From NCBI RefSeq assembly GCF_006385595.1, contig NZ_CP041046.1, positions 3,982,501 to 4,046,500 on the forward strand: 64,000 nt of DNA, in the 5' to 3' direction. The translations under genes and the position numbers were made by a program. Positions 1-7,172 of this stretch are shown one piece after another. This DNA is from Luteibacter pinisoli. Its GTDB lineage: Bacteria; Pseudomonadota; Gammaproteobacteria; Xanthomonadales; Rhodanobacteraceae. The notes beneath the pieces were generated by a model that saw only the letters and a program-made list of their open reading frames with translations, did not search any database and was not told the origin of the DNA. How positions within the stretch are numbered: position 1 is the stretch's first letter; the number at the start of each line of letters is the position of its first letter.

Positions 1-93
1 GACGGGCGCGCGCGAGGCGGCCGGATCGGCCTGGTATGGCACCAGGGCCGCCAGGTCGTCCCACTGGTCGTTGAAGGGGATGAATTGCTGCAT
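1..93 (-). CDS. Partial CDS, N-terminal 31 residues of an unidentified protein
   Basis: An ATG at 93 opens a reading frame on the minus strand that runs off the window edge without a stop. The visible residues begin MQQFIPFNDQWDDLAALVPY and end with an Ala/Arg-rich stretch. There is no signal peptide or recognisable motif in this short piece. It lies upstream of nothing on its own strand and is separated from the rubredoxin gene by about 130 bases. I do not recognise the family. The reading frame is supported by plausible composition and by lying directly at the edge, but the start could be further upstream if the real frame differs. Confidence 0.5.
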   Translation of the reverse strand, partial: MQQFIPFNDQWDDLAALVPYQADPAASRAPV

Positions 94-224
94 GGCCGCT
101 TTCTCCGCATTCGGCCACGTTGCGTGGCCTTGGGATCATGAAAGCAGGCTTTTGGGCCGCCGGCGTGGCGGAATGAGGCGAAATGGTGTCAGCCTCATCC
201 AACGCCGCGTGCGGGCCGGGTGAC

Positions 225-416
225 TCAGTCGATCTCGACCATCTCGAAGTCGTCCTTGGTCACGCCGCAGTCCGGGCATGTCCAGGTATCCGGGATATCT
301 TCCCAGCGGGTACCGGGGGCGATGTCCTCGTCCGGAAGGCCCAGCGCTTCGTCATAAATGAAGCCGCAGACGACGCACATCCATTTGCGGGTTGCGGTAT
401 TGGTCTCGTTGCTCAT
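225..416 (-). CDS. Rubredoxin
   Basis: This 63-residue protein is a small one-electron carrier that binds a single iron atom through four cysteines in the cytoplasm. The two metal-binding knuckles are visible as CVVCG (C14, C17) and CPDCG (C47, C50). The aromatic and acidic residues between them (Y21, W38, W45, the GLPDEDIAPGT segment) are those of classical rubredoxins. Length matches the family with a short nine-residue N-terminal extension. It is divergent from thiE, so the roughly 95 bases between them probably carry promoters for both. The electron-transfer partner cannot be told from this context. Confidence 0.95.
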   Translation of the reverse strand: MSNETNTATRKWMCVVCGFIYDEALGLPDEDIAPGTRWEDIPDTWTCPDCGVTKDDFEMVEID

Positions 417-510
417 GGCCTGGCGTACTGTTTCACTGGAAAGTCTCTCATTCTGTCACCCCCGGCGTTGCCGCGATAGCGCGGTGCCGTCTCACTAGCG
501 AAGGATCCCC

Positions 511-1161
511 ATGAGCACCCTCCTCCCTACCCAGCTCCGTGGCAAGGGCGTCTACGCCATCACCGACGGCCCCCGCGATGACCTGTTTGCGGCCGTGGAG
601 GCGGCCCTGGCCGGCGGTGCGCGGCTGCTCCAGTACCGCGACAAGACGACGGATGCGGAGCGCCGCCTGCAGGAGGCCACCGAGCTGGCCTCGATCTGCG
701 CCCGTTACGGGGTGCCCCTGATTATCAATGACGACGTCGCCCTGGCGAAGGCCACGGGTGCCGCCGGCGTGCACGTGGGCTTCCAGGATGTGTCGATCGC
801 GGAGGCCCGGGCCGCCCTGGGCCCCGACGCCATCATCGGCGTCTCCTGCTACGGCTCGCTGGAGCGCGCCCGGCAGATGCGCGATGAGGGCGCGGATTAC
901 CTGGGTTTTGGCGCCATGTACCCTTCCACGACCAAGCCGCACGCCCCGGTGACCACCCACGACGTATTGACGCAGGCGGCCCAGCTGGGCCTTCCCGTCG
1001 TGGCGATTGGCGGCCTCACCCCCGACAATACAAAGACGGTGATCGATGCCGGCGCGGATTACGTGGCGGTGGTATCGGCCATTTTCGCGGCGCCGGACAT
1101 CCAGGCCGCCACGCGCCGCTTCACCGATCTTTTCGACGCCCGTCCCGGAATCATTCAATGA
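511..1161 (+). CDS. thiE: Thiamine-phosphate synthase
   Basis: ThiE joins hydroxymethylpyrimidine pyrophosphate to thiazole phosphate carboxylate to give thiamine phosphate. The 216-residue TIM barrel shows QYRDK (41-45), IINDD (71-75), a pyrophosphate-binding GFGAMYPSTTK (132-142) and AIGGLT (166-171). The family HLGQxD segment reads HVGFQD here. An AAGGA ribosome binding site precedes the ATG. The stop overlaps the hemL start by four bases (ATGA), which implies translational coupling. No TPP riboswitch is visible in the short leader, unlike thiC at 22394-24154. Confidence 0.96.
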   Translation: MSTLLPTQLRGKGVYAITDGPRDDLFAAVEAALAGGARLLQYRDKTTDAERRLQEATELASICARYGVPLIINDDVALAKATGAAGVHVGFQDVSIAEARAALGPDAIIGVSCYGSLERARQMRDEGADYLGFGAMYPSTTKPHAPVTTHDVLTQAAQLGLPVVAIGGLTPDNTKTVIDAGADYVAVVSAIFAAPDIQAATRRFTDLFDARPGIIQ

Positions 1162-2438
1162 CCACGAACCACGAACTCTTTGCCCGCGCCCGCCAGCTGC
1201 TGCCCGGTGGCGTGAATTCGCCCGTCCGCGCCTTCAAGTCGGTGGGTGGCGAGCCGTTCTTCACCGCGCGCGCCGACGGTGCGTACCTGTGGGACGTGGA
1301 AGGCAAGCGCTATATCGACTACGTGGGCTCGTGGGGCCCGATGATCGCCGGGCACAACCACCCGGCGGTGCGCGAGGCGGTGGTGAAGGCGGCACAGGAC
1401 GGCCTCTCCTTCGGCACCCCCTGCCCCGCTGAAGTGACCATGGCCGAGACGATCGTCGGCCTGATTCCCTCGGTGGACATGGTGCGCATGGTGAATTCGG
1501 GCACCGAGGCGACGATGTCGGCGATCCGCCTGGCCCGTGGCGCCACCGGCCGCAACAAGATCGTGAAGTTCGAGGGCTGTTACCACGGCCACGGCGACAG
1601 CTTCCTGGTGAAGGCCGGCTCCGGCGCGCTGACGTTTGGCGTGCCGACCTCGCCCGGCGTGCCGAAGGCCGCGGCCGACCTCACGCTGACGCTGCCGTAC
1701 AACGACATCGACGCCGCGAAAGCTATGTTCGCGGAGCACGGTGCGGATATCGCCGGCCTGATCATCGAGCCGGTAGCCGGCAACATGAACTGCATCCCGC
1801 CGAAGGCCGGTTACCTGCAGGCACTGCGCGAGCTGTGCACGGCGCACGGCGTGCTGCTGATTTTCGACGAAGTGATGACTGGCTTCCGCGTCGCCCTGGG
1901 CGGTGCGCAGGCGCATTACGGCATCACGCCGGACCTCACCTGCTTCGGCAAGATCATCGGCGGCGGCATGCCGGTGGGTGCGTACGGCGGCCGCCGCGAC
2001 CTGATGGAACAGGTGGCACCGGCGGGCCCGGTGTACCAGGCCGGCACGCTCTCGGGTAACCCGGTGGCCATGGCCGCGGGCCTGGCGATGCTCCAGCTGA
2101 TCCAGGCGCCGGGCTTCTATGACGACCTCGCCGCACGCACCGTGAAGCTCACCGACGGCATTGCTGCCGCGGCGACGAAGCATGGCATCCCCTTCAGCGT
2201 GAATCGCGTGGGTGCGATGTTCGGCCTGTTCTTCACCGCGGAAACGGTGGAGACGTATGCGCAGGCGACCACGGCGGATGTCGCGGCGTTCAACCGCTTC
2301 TTCCACGGCATGCTGGAGCGTGGCGTGTATCTCGCGCCGTCGGCGTTTGAAGCGGGCTTCGTGTCGAGCGCGCACACGGATGCGGTGATCGACGAGACCA
2401 TCGCGGCGGCGGATGCCGTCTTCGCAACGCTCGCCTGA
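1158..2438 (+). CDS. hemL: Glutamate-1-semialdehyde 2,1-aminomutase
   Basis: HemL converts glutamate-1-semialdehyde to 5-aminolevulinate, the C5-pathway entry to heme and other tetrapyrroles, using pyridoxal phosphate without releasing ammonia. The 426-residue class III aminotransferase fold shows NSGTEA (113-118), the cofactor aspartate in FDEVMTGFR (236-244) and the Schiff-base lysine K265 in CFGKIIGGG. The N-terminal LLPGGVNSPVRAF is a HemL hallmark that separates it from ordinary aminotransferases. It overlaps thiE by four bases, forming a two-gene thiE-hemL operon that ends at the terminator at 2461-2500. Confidence 0.97.
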   Translation: MTTNHELFARARQLLPGGVNSPVRAFKSVGGEPFFTARADGAYLWDVEGKRYIDYVGSWGPMIAGHNHPAVREAVVKAAQDGLSFGTPCPAEVTMAETIVGLIPSVDMVRMVNSGTEATMSAIRLARGATGRNKIVKFEGCYHGHGDSFLVKAGSGALTFGVPTSPGVPKAAADLTLTLPYNDIDAAKAMFAEHGADIAGLIIEPVAGNMNCIPPKAGYLQALRELCTAHGVLLIFDEVMTGFRVALGGAQAHYGITPDLTCFGKIIGGGMPVGAYGGRRDLMEQVAPAGPVYQAGTLSGNPVAMAAGLAMLQLIQAPGFYDDLAARTVKLTDGIAAAATKHGIPFSVNRVGAMFGLFFTAETVETYAQATTADVAAFNRFFHGMLERGVYLAPSAFEAGFVSSAHTDAVIDETIAAADAVFATLA

Positions 2439-2460
2439 CGCGCCGGTAAAACCCGCAGGT

Positions 2461-2500
2461 AAAAAAAGGCCCCGGTGTTGCGCACCGGGGCCTTTGTTTT
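2461..2500. terminator. Bidirectional intrinsic terminator between hemL and the aminotransferase gene
   Basis: A perfect 10-bp GC-rich stem (GGCCCCGGTG / CACCGGGGCC, 2468-2477 and 2483-2492) with a five-base loop is flanked by seven As on the left and TTTGTTTT on the right. It can therefore stop transcripts from both convergent genes. Confidence 0.9.
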
Positions 2501-2515
2501 ATCAGGCGACGTTGA

Positions 2516-3766
2516 TCACGCCACCTTGGCCTCGCGGCTGGCGAACTCCGCCAGTGCCGCGTGCAGGCGTTCCAGGCCGGCGGCGGTTTCTTCGTCCGTG
2601 ATGTTCAACGGCGGCACGATGCGCAGCACGTCCGGGCCCGCCTGCAGGATGAGCAGGCCATGCGCCGCGGCGATGTCGAGGATTTCGCCAGCGCGACCCT
2701 TGAACGTATCGCTGAGCACCGCGCCGATCATCAGGCCGCGGCCACGGATTTCCGAGAACAGATGGAATTCGTGGTTGAGCTTGTTGAGCCCGGCACGGAT
2801 GTCGTTGGCCTGGCGCTCGACGTTGAGCAGGATGGCCGGCGAGGCAAGCTTGCGCAGGGCGACGCGTGCGACGGCGGCGGCCATCGGGTTGCCGCCGAAC
2901 GTGGTGCCATGCGCACCGAACTGCATCACCTCGGAGACTTTCGCACCCACCAGCATCGCGCCGATCGGGAAACCGGCGCCGAGCGCCTTGGCCAGCGTGA
3001 CGATGTCCGGCGTGACGTGGTCGTGCGTGTGCGCGAACAAGGTGCCGGTACGGCCCATGCCGCACTGGATTTCATCCAGCACCATCAGCGCGTTGTGGGC
3101 ATCGCACAGTTCACGGATCTTCTTCAGGAAGCCCGGCGCGGCCGGCGTGACACCGCCTTCGCCCTGCACCGGCTCGACCATCACCGCGGCGACGCCGCCC
3201 TTGGCGAAGGCCTCTTCCAAAGCGGCTTCGTCGTTGAACGCCACGTAGCGGAAGCCACCCGGGAGCGGCTCGTAGCCCTCCTGGTACTTCGGCTGCGCGG
3301 TGGCCGTCACCGAGGCCAGCGTGCGGCCGTGGAACGAACCGAGGAAGGTGATGATGACGCGGTTTTCCGGGGCGCGGCCTTCGCCGGCGGCCCATTTGCG
3401 CACCAGCTTGATCGCGGCTTCGTTCGCTTCGGTACCGGAGTTGCACAGGAACACGCGCTCGGCGAACGGCGCGTGCTCGACCAGTTCTTCCGCGAGGCGC
3501 AGCGGCGGCTCGGTCCAGAACACGTTGCTGGCGTGCCACAGCTTGTGCGCCTGGGCGACGAGGGCCTCGACCATGTCGGGCTCCTGGTGGCCCAGGGCGT
3601 TCACGGCGATGCCGGCACCAAAATCAAGGTAGTCGCGGCCTTCGGTGTCCCACACGCGCGCGCCCTTGCCGTGGTCGAGGACGACATCACGGGGACGGTA
3701 AACGGACAACCAATAGCGCTTGCCCAGGCCGATGAGATCGGAGGGTTCGACAGGATGCGACGACAT
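2516..3766 (-). CDS. Acetylornithine/succinylornithine-type aminotransferase (ArgD/AstC family)
   Basis: This 416-residue class III PLP aminotransferase most likely moves an amino group between N-acetylornithine or N-succinylornithine and 2-oxoglutarate. Visible signatures are SGTEANE (110-116), FLGSFHGRT (141-149), the cofactor motif DEIQCGMGRTG (231-241) and the Schiff-base lysine K260 in LAKALGAG. The start MSSHPVEP at 3766 was chosen because GGGAG lies about eight bases upstream and homology begins there; the frame stays open further upstream without family resemblance. No other arginine genes are adjacent, so biosynthetic (ArgD), catabolic (AstC) or broader omega-aminotransferase roles cannot be separated. 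It is convergent with hemL. Confidence 0.85.
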   Translation of the reverse strand: MSSHPVEPSDLIGLGKRYWLSVYRPRDVVLDHGKGARVWDTEGRDYLDFGAGIAVNALGHQEPDMVEALVAQAHKLWHASNVFWTEPPLRLAEELVEHAPFAERVFLCNSGTEANEAAIKLVRKWAAGEGRAPENRVIITFLGSFHGRTLASVTATAQPKYQEGYEPLPGGFRYVAFNDEAALEEAFAKGGVAAVMVEPVQGEGGVTPAAPGFLKKIRELCDAHNALMVLDEIQCGMGRTGTLFAHTHDHVTPDIVTLAKALGAGFPIGAMLVGAKVSEVMQFGAHGTTFGGNPMAAAVARVALRKLASPAILLNVERQANDIRAGLNKLNHEFHLFSEIRGRGLMIGAVLSDTFKGRAGEILDIAAAHGLLILQAGPDVLRIVPPLNITDEETAAGLERLHAALAEFASREAKVA

Positions 3767-3937
3767 GTAACGACTCCCGGACCCGGCCGCAGCGCCTGGC
3801 CCCAAACAGTAACGGATGGAATCGCACGGTACGTTCTGCGGTCCGACATCGATCCGATGCCCGCGCGCCGATGGTGCACCGCGCCGGATCCCCATCGTAT
3901 AAGGCGCGGGCCGCGCGGACAACGCCTGTTCCGTTGT

Positions 3938-3954
3938 TGTAACGGCCTGTTACA
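3938..3954. promoter_or_regulatory. Candidate enhancer (upstream activator) palindrome for a sigma-54 activator
   Basis: TGTAAC-N5-GTTACA is a perfect inverted repeat with six-base arms and a 17-bp span, the same geometry as NtrC-type enhancer sites. Its centre (3946) lies about 110 bp upstream of the start site predicted from the -24/-12 promoter at 4030-4045, a usual distance for sigma-54 enhancers. The binding protein is inferred to be the activator encoded at 4178-5515. Confidence 0.5.
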
Positions 3955-4029
3955 GAACGCTACAGCCGATGAACGAAGCGAAAATCGGCAGAAGGTAGAA
4001 ATTCCTTGCGAATCAACAGGCGGCCCGGG

Positions 4030-4045
4030 TGGCATGCGGCTTGCT
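4030..4045 (+). promoter_or_regulatory. Sigma-54 (-24/-12) promoter
   Basis: TGGCATGCGGCTTGCT matches the RpoN consensus TGGCACG-N4-TTGCW at all but one position, with the invariant GG and GC correctly ten bases apart. The GC at 4043-4044 predicts transcription starting near 4056. No protein-coding gene lies downstream on this strand before the terminator at 4122-4158. Confidence 0.65.
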
Positions 4046-4055
4046 CCATCCCTTG

Positions 4056-4158
4056 TGAGGCCCTGGAAAGCCACGGTGTTCGCTCGACCGACGACCCTGC
4101 CAAGCCGGACGATCGAACGGGAACTCCCGGTCCCCCAGAGGACCGGGAGTTTTCTTTT
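4056..4158 (+). ncRNA. Putative sigma-54-dependent small RNA, about 100 nt
   Basis: The segment is bounded by a well-matched -24/-12 promoter on the left and a strong plus-strand terminator on the right. It contains no ATG with a ribosome binding site; the only open frame on this strand would read through the terminator hairpin. The predicted RNA holds three GGA triplets (CTGGAAA, CCGGACG, GAGGACC), the core of CsrA/RsmA sites, though this is weak evidence in GC-rich DNA. It is convergent with the sigma-54 activator gene, the obvious candidate regulator. Existence of the RNA is inferred from signals only, and I do not recognise it as a known family. Confidence 0.5.
4122..4158 (+). terminator. 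Intrinsic terminator oriented for plus-strand transcription
   Basis: A perfect 12-bp stem (AACTCCCGGTCC 4122-4133, GGACCGGGAGTT 4140-4151) is followed on the plus strand by a T-rich tail (TTTTCTTTT, 4150-4158). On the minus strand the hairpin is followed by CCCG with no U tract. It therefore serves a plus-strand transcript rather than the neighbouring minus-strand activator gene. Confidence 0.75.
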
Positions 4159-4177
4159 CCGTAGGGGAGCCGCGGCG

Positions 4178-5515
4178 CTACCGCAATTGATCGAGGGCCA
4201 GCTGGTGCTTCTTGCACAGCCGATACACCGTGACGCGGGAGACCCGGAGCCGGCGAGCGCACTCGCTGATGTTGAAGGCGCTCGCCCGCAGGCAATCCAC
4301 GATGGCCTCGCGCTCGGCCGAAGTGCGTGCACTGCCCAGGCTGTCGCGGTCGATGCCCGGGAGATCGGCATTGAGCTCGAGGTCGTCCGGGGTGATCAGC
4401 GCATCGTCGGCGATGACCGCCGCCCGCTGCACCCGGTTCATCAGCTCCCGGACGTTGCCCGGCCAGGCGAAGGCATTCATGGCCTTGCGCGCGGCCGTGC
4501 TGAAGGCGCGGGCGCGGGTGCCGTAGCTTTCGCGGAAGGCATCCAGGAAGTGCTGGGCCAGCAGTTCGATATCGCCGTTGCGTTCGCGCAGCGGCGGCAT
4601 GCGCAGGCGCAGGACGTTGAGGCGGTAGAACAGGTCTTCACGGAAGCGGCCCTGGGCCACCGCCTTTTCCAGGTCCACGTGGGTGGCGGCCAGGACGCGC
4701 ACGTTCACCTTGATGGAATGGCAGCTGCCGATGCGCTCGATGGTGCCTTCCTGCAGCACGCGCAGCAGGTTGGTCTGGGCATCCAGCGGCAGGTCGCCGA
4801 TTTCGTCGAGGAACACGGTGCCGCCGTCGGCGCTTTCGAAATGACCGATGCGCCGGGCCGTGGCGCCGGTGAACGAGCCCCGCTCATGGCCGAACAGTTC
4901 GGACTGCACGAGGTTGGCCGGCAAGGCGCCGCAGTTGATGGCGGCGAACGGCTGCTCGCGGCGGCCGGAAAGCTGGTGAAGGGCCCGGGCGGCCATCTCC
5001 TTGCCGGTACCGGTTTCGCCGGTGATCAGCAGCGGGAGCTCCACCGGGGCAAATTTGCGGATGTTCTGCGAAAGCGCGCGGATCGCCGGGCTATTGCCGG
5101 TCATCACGCTGGGCTGGTCGTCATCAGGCACGGGAAGTCCGTCGGCGGGCACGCGTTGCAGCGCCAGGCGCAGCGCCTGGAGCGAGGACGCACCGTCGAT
5201 CAGCTCGAAAGCCTGCGGCAGTACATGCTGGATGGAAGGTTCGTTGGCCGGCGTGCGATGGCCGGTAAGCCCGATCCAGGCCAGGCCCGGATGGTTCCCA
5301 CGCAGTTCCTGGAGCACGCGCACGGCCGCCTGGGCACCTGCCCGGAGGTCCACGACGGCAATGGCCGTCTCCCCGCATTCCGGCAACGCGCTGTCCAGCC
5401 GGGCCGGGTCGGCCACCAGCGTGCGCCAGCCGGCCCGTATCAGTCCGAAATGTTCTTCAACGCTCGGCCTACCTACCCAGACGACGCACCGCCCCGTCGA
5501 TTCCCCGCGCGACAT
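4178..5515 (-). CDS. Sigma-54-dependent transcriptional activator (NtrC/VpsR-like)
   Basis: This 445-residue bacterial enhancer-binding protein has three parts. Residues about 1-125 form a divergent receiver-like domain with a VVDLR strand (54-58) but no clear acidic pair, resembling VpsR-type N-termini. Residues about 136-370 form the AAA+ domain with Walker A GETGTGKE (166-173), the sigma-54-contacting loop as GSFTGA (213-218, usually GAFTGA) and Walker B VFLDE (234-238). A Fis-type helix-turn-helix occupies about 400-440 (ISECARRLRVSRVTVYRL). It ends 19 bp from the facing small RNA terminator. No histidine kinase is adjacent, so the input may be c-di-GMP or another ligand rather than phosphorylation; that is inference. 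Confidence 0.85.
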   Translation of the reverse strand: MSRGESTGRCVVWVGRPSVEEHFGLIRAGWRTLVADPARLDSALPECGETAIAVVDLRAGAQAAVRVLQELRGNHPGLAWIGLTGHRTPANEPSIQHVLPQAFELIDGASSLQALRLALQRVPADGLPVPDDDQPSVMTGNSPAIRALSQNIRKFAPVELPLLITGETGTGKEMAARALHQLSGRREQPFAAINCGALPANLVQSELFGHERGSFTGATARRIGHFESADGGTVFLDEIGDLPLDAQTNLLRVLQEGTIERIGSCHSIKVNVRVLAATHVDLEKAVAQGRFREDLFYRLNVLRLRMPPLRERNGDIELLAQHFLDAFRESYGTRARAFSTAARKAMNAFAWPGNVRELMNRVQRAAVIADDALITPDDLELNADLPGIDRDSLGSARTSAEREAIVDCLRASAFNISECARRLRVSRVTVYRLCKKHQLALDQLR

Positions 5516-5730
5516 GCCTGCTCCTCAACACGTTCAGTGGCCTGCTGCCGGCTGTAGCGGGTTCACCCTTGGACCCGCCGCCGGCACCCCCTGCAGGCCG
5601 GCAAGCCCCACACCGTTGCGTGTCATGTCATGCCACGCGACGACGAACTGACGTTACCCCGGCATGCAAAAACCGGCCATACACCAAACGGGCTAGCTCA
5701 CACAGCGGTTGGAGTGGCGTTTTGCGCTTG

Positions 5731-6546
5731 CTAGAGAAACAAGTCCGGTAGTAGTGGCTGCCCCGGGGTGACGGCGTAGTGATCGAAATCCGTCACGCCT
5801 TCTTCACGCAAAACGTCTTCGTCGATGCAGAAGTGGCCGGTGAAGCTGCGCGCCGGGCGGGTCAGCACCGCATGCGCGGCATCGGCCACGATCTCGGGGC
5901 GGCGGCAGTTGTCGGCCTTCACCCCGTCGATCATCGCGATGGCTGCCGTGGCGATCACGGTTTTCGGCCACAGCGCATTGACGGCCACGCCCATCGGCGC
6001 GAACTCGGGCGCCATGCCGAGCACGCACTGGCTCATCCCGAACTTGGCGATGGTGTACGCCACGTGCGGTGCGTACCAGTGCGGGTCGATGCTCGGCGGT
6101 GGCGAGAGCATCAACACGTGCGGGTTTTCGGCGTCTTTCAGGAACGGCAGGCAGGCCTGCGTGACGAGGAACGTGCCGCGCGTGTTCACCTGGTGCATCA
6201 GGTCGAAACGCTTCATCGGCGTGTTCTCGGTGCCCGCCAGCCAGATGGCGCTGGCGTTGTTCACCACGATGTCGATGCCACCGAAACGCTCGGCCGCAGT
6301 GGCCGCGGCCATGCGCACTTCGTCTTCCTCGCGGATATCCACTTTCAGCGCGAGCGCCTTGCCGCCCGCCGCTTCGATCTCCGCGGCGGCGGTGTGGATG
6401 GTGCCGGGCAGCTTCGGATTGGCGACGCTGCTCTTCGCGGCGATCACCACGTTGGCGCCATCGCGCGCGGCGCGCAGGCCGATCGCCAGGCCGATGCCGC
6501 GGGAGGCACCAGTGATAAACAGGGTCTTCCCGGCAAGCGATGTCAT
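5731..6546 (-). CDS. SDR family oxidoreductase, HSDL2-like
   Basis: This 271-residue short-chain dehydrogenase has the cofactor motif TGASRGIG near residue 12, NNAS after the fourth strand and a catalytic Tyr-Lys pair in YTIAK. The serine lies in LMLSPPPSI. The inserted IHTAAAEIEAAGGKAL segment and the TENTPMKRFDLMHQVNTRGTF stretch are characteristic of the hydroxysteroid dehydrogenase-like 2 group. The natural substrate is unknown, though fatty-acid or steroid-type alcohols are likely. It is the last gene of the adk-mpl-LON-SDR run, starting ten bases after the LON-domain gene. The start at ATG 6546 gives normal SDR length. Confidence 0.88.
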   Translation of the reverse strand: MTSLAGKTLFITGASRGIGLAIGLRAARDGANVVIAAKSSVANPKLPGTIHTAAAEIEAAGGKALALKVDIREEDEVRMAAATAAERFGGIDIVVNNASAIWLAGTENTPMKRFDLMHQVNTRGTFLVTQACLPFLKDAENPHVLMLSPPPSIDPHWYAPHVAYTIAKFGMSQCVLGMAPEFAPMGVAVNALWPKTVIATAAIAMIDGVKADNCRRPEIVADAAHAVLTRPARSFTGHFCIDEDVLREEGVTDFDHYAVTPGQPLLPDLFL

Positions 6547-6556
6547 GGCGGCGTAC

Positions 6557-7162
6557 TCAGGCGCGCTGGAAGCGCGGGAGGATGTCTCGAAGTTCGGCGA
6601 GGCGTTGCAGCGGATCGTCCAGCTCGAGCATGTGCTGGCATTCGTCCGGATCCAGCGGCAGCAGTTCGCACAGGCGGAAACCCACCCAGCTTGCATCGCT
6701 GTCGGCACGGCCGGCGATGTCGTGCCGCCACGGCGGGCCCATCTGTTCGGCGAGGCGCTCGAGGATGGTGGTGAGCAGGTTGAGCTCGGTGGGTACCGGG
6801 ATCGATTCTTCCGGCAGCCACGTTTTGATGTCACCACGCACCTGGCCATCCGAACGCACGCGCGTGCGCGTGACGCGGAAGCGCTGGCCGCCTTCGGCGA
6901 CGATGCCGAGCAGGCCATCTTCGCGGGTGTGGAAATCGGTGATGGTCGCCAGGGTGCCCACCGCGGCGGGCACGGCCGGCTGGCCGGCTTCGCGGCCCTC
7001 AAGGATCAGGCAGACGCCGAAGCTACGGCCTGTGCGTGCGCATTCGCGGACGAGGTCGATGTAGCGCGGTTCGAAAATCCGCAGCTGCAGATGCCCGCCC
7101 GGGAACAGGACATTCGCCAGGGGGAACAGCGGGAGGTCGAGGGTGGGCGTGCTCGCGGCCAT
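6557..7162 (-). CDS. Stand-alone LON substrate-binding domain protein
   Basis: This 201-residue protein consists of the N-terminal substrate-binding (PUA-like) domain of Lon protease without ATPase or protease domains. The opening LPLFPLANVLFPGGHLQLRI and FEPRY are the family signature, followed by a C-terminal helical part with EXLAEQMG and DDPLQRLAEL. Such proteins are widespread in proteobacteria, but their role is not established; binding unfolded or partner proteins is the usual guess. It starts ten bases after mpl on the same strand and is probably cotranscribed with adk and mpl. Confidence 0.9.
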   Translation of the reverse strand: MAASTPTLDLPLFPLANVLFPGGHLQLRIFEPRYIDLVRECARTGRSFGVCLILEGREAGQPAVPAAVGTLATITDFHTREDGLLGIVAEGGQRFRVTRTRVRSDGQVRGDIKTWLPEESIPVPTELNLLTTILERLAEQMGPPWRHDIAGRADSDASWVGFRLCELLPLDPDECQHMLELDDPLQRLAELRDILPRFQRA

Positions 7163-7172
7163 GCCCACCAGT

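Noticed and set aside
4056..4158. Small protein in place of a small RNA after the sigma-54 promoter
   Set aside because: The only candidate start is a GTG without a ribosome binding site, and the frame runs through the terminator without a stop.
2561..5557. A 998-codon open frame on the plus strand
   Set aside because: It is antisense to the aminotransferase and the sigma-54 activator, both with clear motifs. Its composition is typical of shadow frames in GC-rich DNA.
5641..5720. Possible second sigma-54 promoter upstream of the activator gene
   Set aside because: TGGCCGGTTTTTGC on the minus strand has the GG and GC elements nine bases apart instead of ten, and TGGCGTTTTGCGCTTGC on the plus strand has them twelve apart.
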